Positions 61,587 through 64,000 of a DNA stretch of 64,000 nt are shown here, piece by piece (position 1 is the first letter of the stretch; the number at the start of each line of letters is the position of its first letter). Origin of the DNA: Sinisalibacter lacisalsi (GTDB lineage: Bacteria > Pseudomonadota > Alphaproteobacteria > Rhodobacterales > Rhodobacteraceae); contig NZ_BMGI01000002.1 of NCBI RefSeq assembly GCF_014640115.1, forward strand, positions 496,001 through 560,000, read 5' to 3'. Below the pieces are notes generated by a model that did no database searches, was not told where the DNA came from, and saw only the letters and a list, made by a program, of their open reading frames with translations. The translations under genes were made by a program, and so were the position numbers.

Positions 61587-62636
61587 TCACGCCGACCTCG
61601 CCTGCCCCTCGGGCGGCGCACCCGCCCGCGCCGCGAGGCATTGCGCCAGCGCCGTCTCCAGCAATTCCGGCCCGGCGCCCGGGCGGTGGGCCCCTTCCGA
61701 AAGCACCCGCCGCCAGATCCGCGCCCCGGGGCGCCCGGCGAACAGCCCCAGCATGTGCCGGGTGATCTCGTGCAGCCGCCCGCCGGCCACAAGATGCGCC
61801 TCGATATAGGGCAGCATCGCGCGCGCCACCGCCTCCGGCGTCATCGGCGCGGCGTCGTCGCCAAAGATCCGCGCATCGGCGCCGAGCAGGATTTCGGCCG
61901 GTTGGTGATAGGCCGCCCGCCCGATCATCACCCCGTCCATCCCCGCCGCAAGCTGCGCCTCGGCCTCGTCGAGCGTGGCGATCCCGCCGTTGATCGACAG
62001 GTGCATGTCGGGAAACGCCCGCTTCATCGCCTGCACCAGCGGGTAGTCGAGCGGCGGCACCTCGCGGTTTTCCTTCGGGCTGAGCCCCTTGAGCCAGGCC
62101 TTGCGGGCGTGGATCGTCATCCGCCGCACCCCGGCCGCCTGCATCGTGTCGAGGAAGGCGGGCAGAACCTCGCCGGGCTCCTGGTCGTCCACCCCGATGC
62201 GGCACTTCACCGTCACCTCCACGCCGCCGGCCGCGTCCTGCATCGCCCGCACGCAATCGGCCACCAGCCCCGGGCTCTTCATCAGCACCGCGCCGAAAGT
62301 GCCCGATTGCACCCGGTCGGAGGGGCAGCCGACGTTGAGGTTCACCTCGTCGTAACCGCGCGCGGCGCAGAGCCTGGTGGCCTGCGCCAGCTCGCCCGGG
62401 TCCGAGCCGCCAAGCTGAACCGCGACCGGGTGCTCCTCGGCGTTGTAATCCAGCAGATGAAGCGCGCCCCCCCGCACCAGCGCCGGCGCGGTGACCATCT
62501 CGGTGTAGAGCAGGGCATGGCGGCTCATCACCCGGTGGAAATAGCGGCAATGCCGGTCGGTCCAGTCCATCATCGGCGCGACCGACAGGCGCGCGGCGGC
62601 CCGCGCGGGGGTTTCAGAGAGGTCCGACTGTTGCAT
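61587..62636 (-). CDS. dusA: tRNA-dihydrouridine(20/20a) synthase DusA
   Basis: DusA reduces uridines 20 and 20a in the tRNA D-loop with FMN. This 349-residue enzyme has the FMN-barrel start SVAPMMDWTDRHCRYFHR, the catalytic Cys104 in NLNVGCPSDRVQSGTFGAVLM (two blocks), and the DusA-type GLSPKENREVPPL near 175. GMDGVMIGRAAYHQP is the phosphate-binding strand. The ATG at 62636 gives the usual short N-terminus; an upstream frame to 62705 lacks homology. Confidence 0.96.
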   Translation of the reverse strand: MQQSDLSETPARAAARLSVAPMMDWTDRHCRYFHRVMSRHALLYTEMVTAPALVRGGALHLLDYNAEEHPVAVQLGGSDPGELAQATRLCAARGYDEVNLNVGCPSDRVQSGTFGAVLMKSPGLVADCVRAMQDAAGGVEVTVKCRIGVDDQEPGEVLPAFLDTMQAAGVRRMTIHARKAWLKGLSPKENREVPPLDYPLVQAMKRAFPDMHLSINGGIATLDEAEAQLAAGMDGVMIGRAAYHQPAEILLGADARIFGDDAAPMTPEAVARAMLPYIEAHLVAGGRLHEITRHMLGLFAGRPGARIWRRVLSEGAHRPGAGPELLETALAQCLAARAGAPPEGQARSA

Positions 62637-62985
62637 CCGTTCCGCGTGTCCCGACTGTGACCATGCCGGCGGCGTTCGGGCGGGGGCCGCCAGCGCCGGC
62701 GTCAATGCGCCGGTTTAGCACCCCTCGCCCCGAGTTTTCCACCCCTCGCCGCAGCGCCGGCCCGCCCCGTTGGCGCCGCCGATCCACCGCCGGGTTGTGC
62801 GGGGCACGCCAAAGGCGCCGAAAACCCCGCGCCTTCCAGCTGTGAAGGTCTCTGCGCGACATGCGCGAGCGCTTCATGGCCCACAACGCACCTGCGGTGC
62901 CAGACGCGCGGCCCTCGCCGCCGGATCGGCGGTTTTTCTGCGTGGCCCATTCCCCCGCGGGCGGTTTTCCCGCAATCTGGGCCAC
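62637..62985. other. dusA/antiporter spacer with a terminator-like hairpin
   Basis: The 349-base spacer has no convincing protein gene. Near its right end CCGCCG-GAT-CGGCGG-TTTTT (62918-62937) is a terminator-like hairpin pointing to the + strand. There is no + strand gene immediately upstream to be terminated. A small RNA ending there is possible but unproven. Confidence 0.4.
62918..62937 (+). terminator. Terminator-like hairpin before the antiporter gene
   Basis: A six-pair stem CCGCCG/CGGCGG with loop GAT is followed by five T. It lies 48 bases before the NhaP start codon. Confidence 0.55.
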
Positions 62986-64000
62986 ATGGACATCGTTCTC
63001 ATCACCACTGTCATCGCCTCGCTGTTCGTGGTGATCGGCGTGGCCGAGCCGCTGGCGGCGCGACTGCGGCTGCCCTACAGCGTGATCCTCGCGATGCTGG
63101 GGGTGCTGATCGGGGTCGGCGCGATCTTCTTCCTGCGCACCGAGTTGACCGATGCGCTGAACCCCGTGGCCGAGGCGATCCTCGGCCTGCCGATCCGCTC
63201 CAACGTCTTCCTCTACGTGTTCCTGCCGACGCTGCTGTTCCAGGCCACGCTGGGGATCAACCTGCGCCGGATGCTCGACGACTGGGTGCCGATCCTGGTG
63301 CTCGCGGTGGTCGCCGTCGTCGTCGCCACGCTGTTCGTCGGCTACGCGCTGTCATGGGTGAGCGCGCTGCCGCTGGCCGCCTGCCTTCTGATCGGCGCGA
63401 TCGTGTCGACCACCGATCCCTCGGCGGTCGTGGGCATCTTCCGGTCGATCTCGGCGCCGCGGCGGCTGGCGCGGATCATCGAGGGCGAGAGCCTGCTCAA
63501 CGACGCCGCCGCGATCGCGCTGTTCGGGCTGTTCATGGCCTTCGTGATGCTCGGCACACCCGATCCGACCCTGGGCGATGCCTTCACCCGCTTTCCGCTG
63601 CTGATCGCCGGCGGCGTGCTGACCGGATGGCTCGCCGCACGCCTCGCGGTCTGGCTGATGGCGCGCCTCGCCCGGCACGAGCTGGCGCAGATCTCGATCT
63701 CGGTCGCCCTGCCCTACCTCGCCTATATCGGCGCCGAACAGAGCGTGGGCGCCTCGGGCGTGGTCGCGGTGGTGACGGCGGGCAGCACGCTCAACCTCAT
63801 CGGCCCCGGCCGCGTGCCGCCCGCGGCCTGGGCGAACCTGCGCGAGATCTGGGATCTGCTCGCCCACTGGGCCGGCGCGCTGATCTTCATTCTCGCCGCC
63901 CTGCTCATCCCGAGACTGCTCGAAGGCGTGCGGCTCTCGGATTTCGTGCTGATCGCGGTGGTCGTGCTCGCCGCCATCGCCGCGCGGGCGGTGGTGCTGT
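62986..64000 (+). CDS. NhaP-type Na+/H+ antiporter, partial (cut by window end)
   Basis: The frame starts with ATG at 62986 and runs to the window edge without a stop (338 codons). It is a CPA1-family sodium/proton antiporter. The N-terminal segments MDIVLITTVIASLFVVIGVA and LPYSVILAMLGVLIGVG, the ion-binding motif IVSTTDPSAVVGIF near residue 145 and the catalytic EGESLLNDAAAIALFG near 165 are all present. About eight segments are visible; the C-terminus is missing. A weak GGGCC precedes the ATG. Confidence 0.9.
   Translation, partial: MDIVLITTVIASLFVVIGVAEPLAARLRLPYSVILAMLGVLIGVGAIFFLRTELTDALNPVAEAILGLPIRSNVFLYVFLPTLLFQATLGINLRRMLDDWVPILVLAVVAVVVATLFVGYALSWVSALPLAACLLIGAIVSTTDPSAVVGIFRSISAPRRLARIIEGESLLNDAAAIALFGLFMAFVMLGTPDPTLGDAFTRFPLLIAGGVLTGWLAARLAVWLMARLARHELAQISISVALPYLAYIGAEQSVGASGVVAVVTAGSTLNLIGPGRVPPAAWANLREIWDLLAHWAGALIFILAALLIPRLLEGVRLSDFVLIAVVVLAAIAARAVVL

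Noticed and set aside
62614-62985. Minus-strand frame of 123 codons in the dusA/antiporter spacer
   Set aside because: The sequence is Arg/Gly/Trp-rich, has no ribosome site or recognisable motif, and overlaps dusA at its 3' end.

Overview
The window is about 64 kb of very GC-rich (near 70%) chromosomal DNA from an alphaproteobacterium, most likely a member of the Rhodobacterales. The evidence is gene order and family type: rplM-rpsI next to speD-speE, alr-pqiA-like-radA-cvpA-purF in a row, glnB-glnA, a porphobilinogen synthase without the zinc cysteines, RNase E with an acidic insertion in its S1 domain, a GAAC-N7-GAAC SOS box before uvrA, and a GAGGTATTT dispersed repeat that I recall from this order. 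Genus cannot be fixed from the sequence. I see no prophage, insertion sequence, integrase, CRISPR array or plasmid function. The content looks like core chromosome, and coding density is high.

Layout. 0-4.9 kb: DUF924 protein, MFS transporter, a cupin-type XRE regulator divergent from an acyl-CoA synthetase, and a Nudix hydrolase overlapping uvrA. 4.9-16 kb: uvrA (SOS box) and mfd, two DNA-repair genes, flanking a von Willebrand A protein, a DsbA-like oxidoreductase, a Bcr/CflA-type exporter and an ACR3-like permease. 16-25 kb: a membrane protein, hemB, a Tat lipoprotein with a SYLF domain, a small secreted phospholipase A2-like protein, nnr (NAD(P)HX repair), glnB-glnA with a good terminator, a lone hypothetical, and an HDOD (DUF3445) plus EEP nuclease/phosphatase pair. 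25-36 kb: a hydrolase-OsmC fusion, alr, a PqiA-like protein, radA, cvpA, a methyltransferase, purF, DUF2199, and a [2Fe-2S]/ASKHA corrinoid-reactivating protein. 36-43.5 kb: mannose-1-phosphate guanylyltransferase, an outer-membrane barrel, tRNA-Arg(CCG), rplM-rpsI, speD-speE, a TDT/SLAC1 permease, a thioesterase and an enoyl-CoA hydratase. 43.5-53 kb: P450 plus a membrane hydrolase, ccdA, rne, PBP1A. 53-64 kb: methyltransferase, an NDUFAF6-like protein, a second methyltransferase, cimA, cysS, YjbR, a second TDT permease, a lipoprotein, a TSUP permease, dusA, and the start of an NhaP-type antiporter cut by the window end.

How genes work together. Tight ATGA overlaps tie uvrA to the Nudix gene, purF to DUF2199, speD to speE, the P450 to its hydrolase, and cimA to a methyltransferase and the NDUFAF6-like gene. 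glnB and glnA form the PII/glutamine synthetase nitrogen module. cysS and cimA run in one direction behind a candidate leader peptide of 14 codons that contains Ile-Ile-Cys-Ile-Cys-Ile. The leader appears leaderless, lies under a TTGCCG-17-TATCAC promoter, and ends inside a hairpin followed by a U-rich tract. I consider this the most interesting unannotated element in the window. Other recurring structure not explained by genes: tandem perfect palindromes of about 20 bases in six intergenic spacers (two of the loci share an identical 21-base element), and three copies of the dispersed GAGGTATTT repeat.
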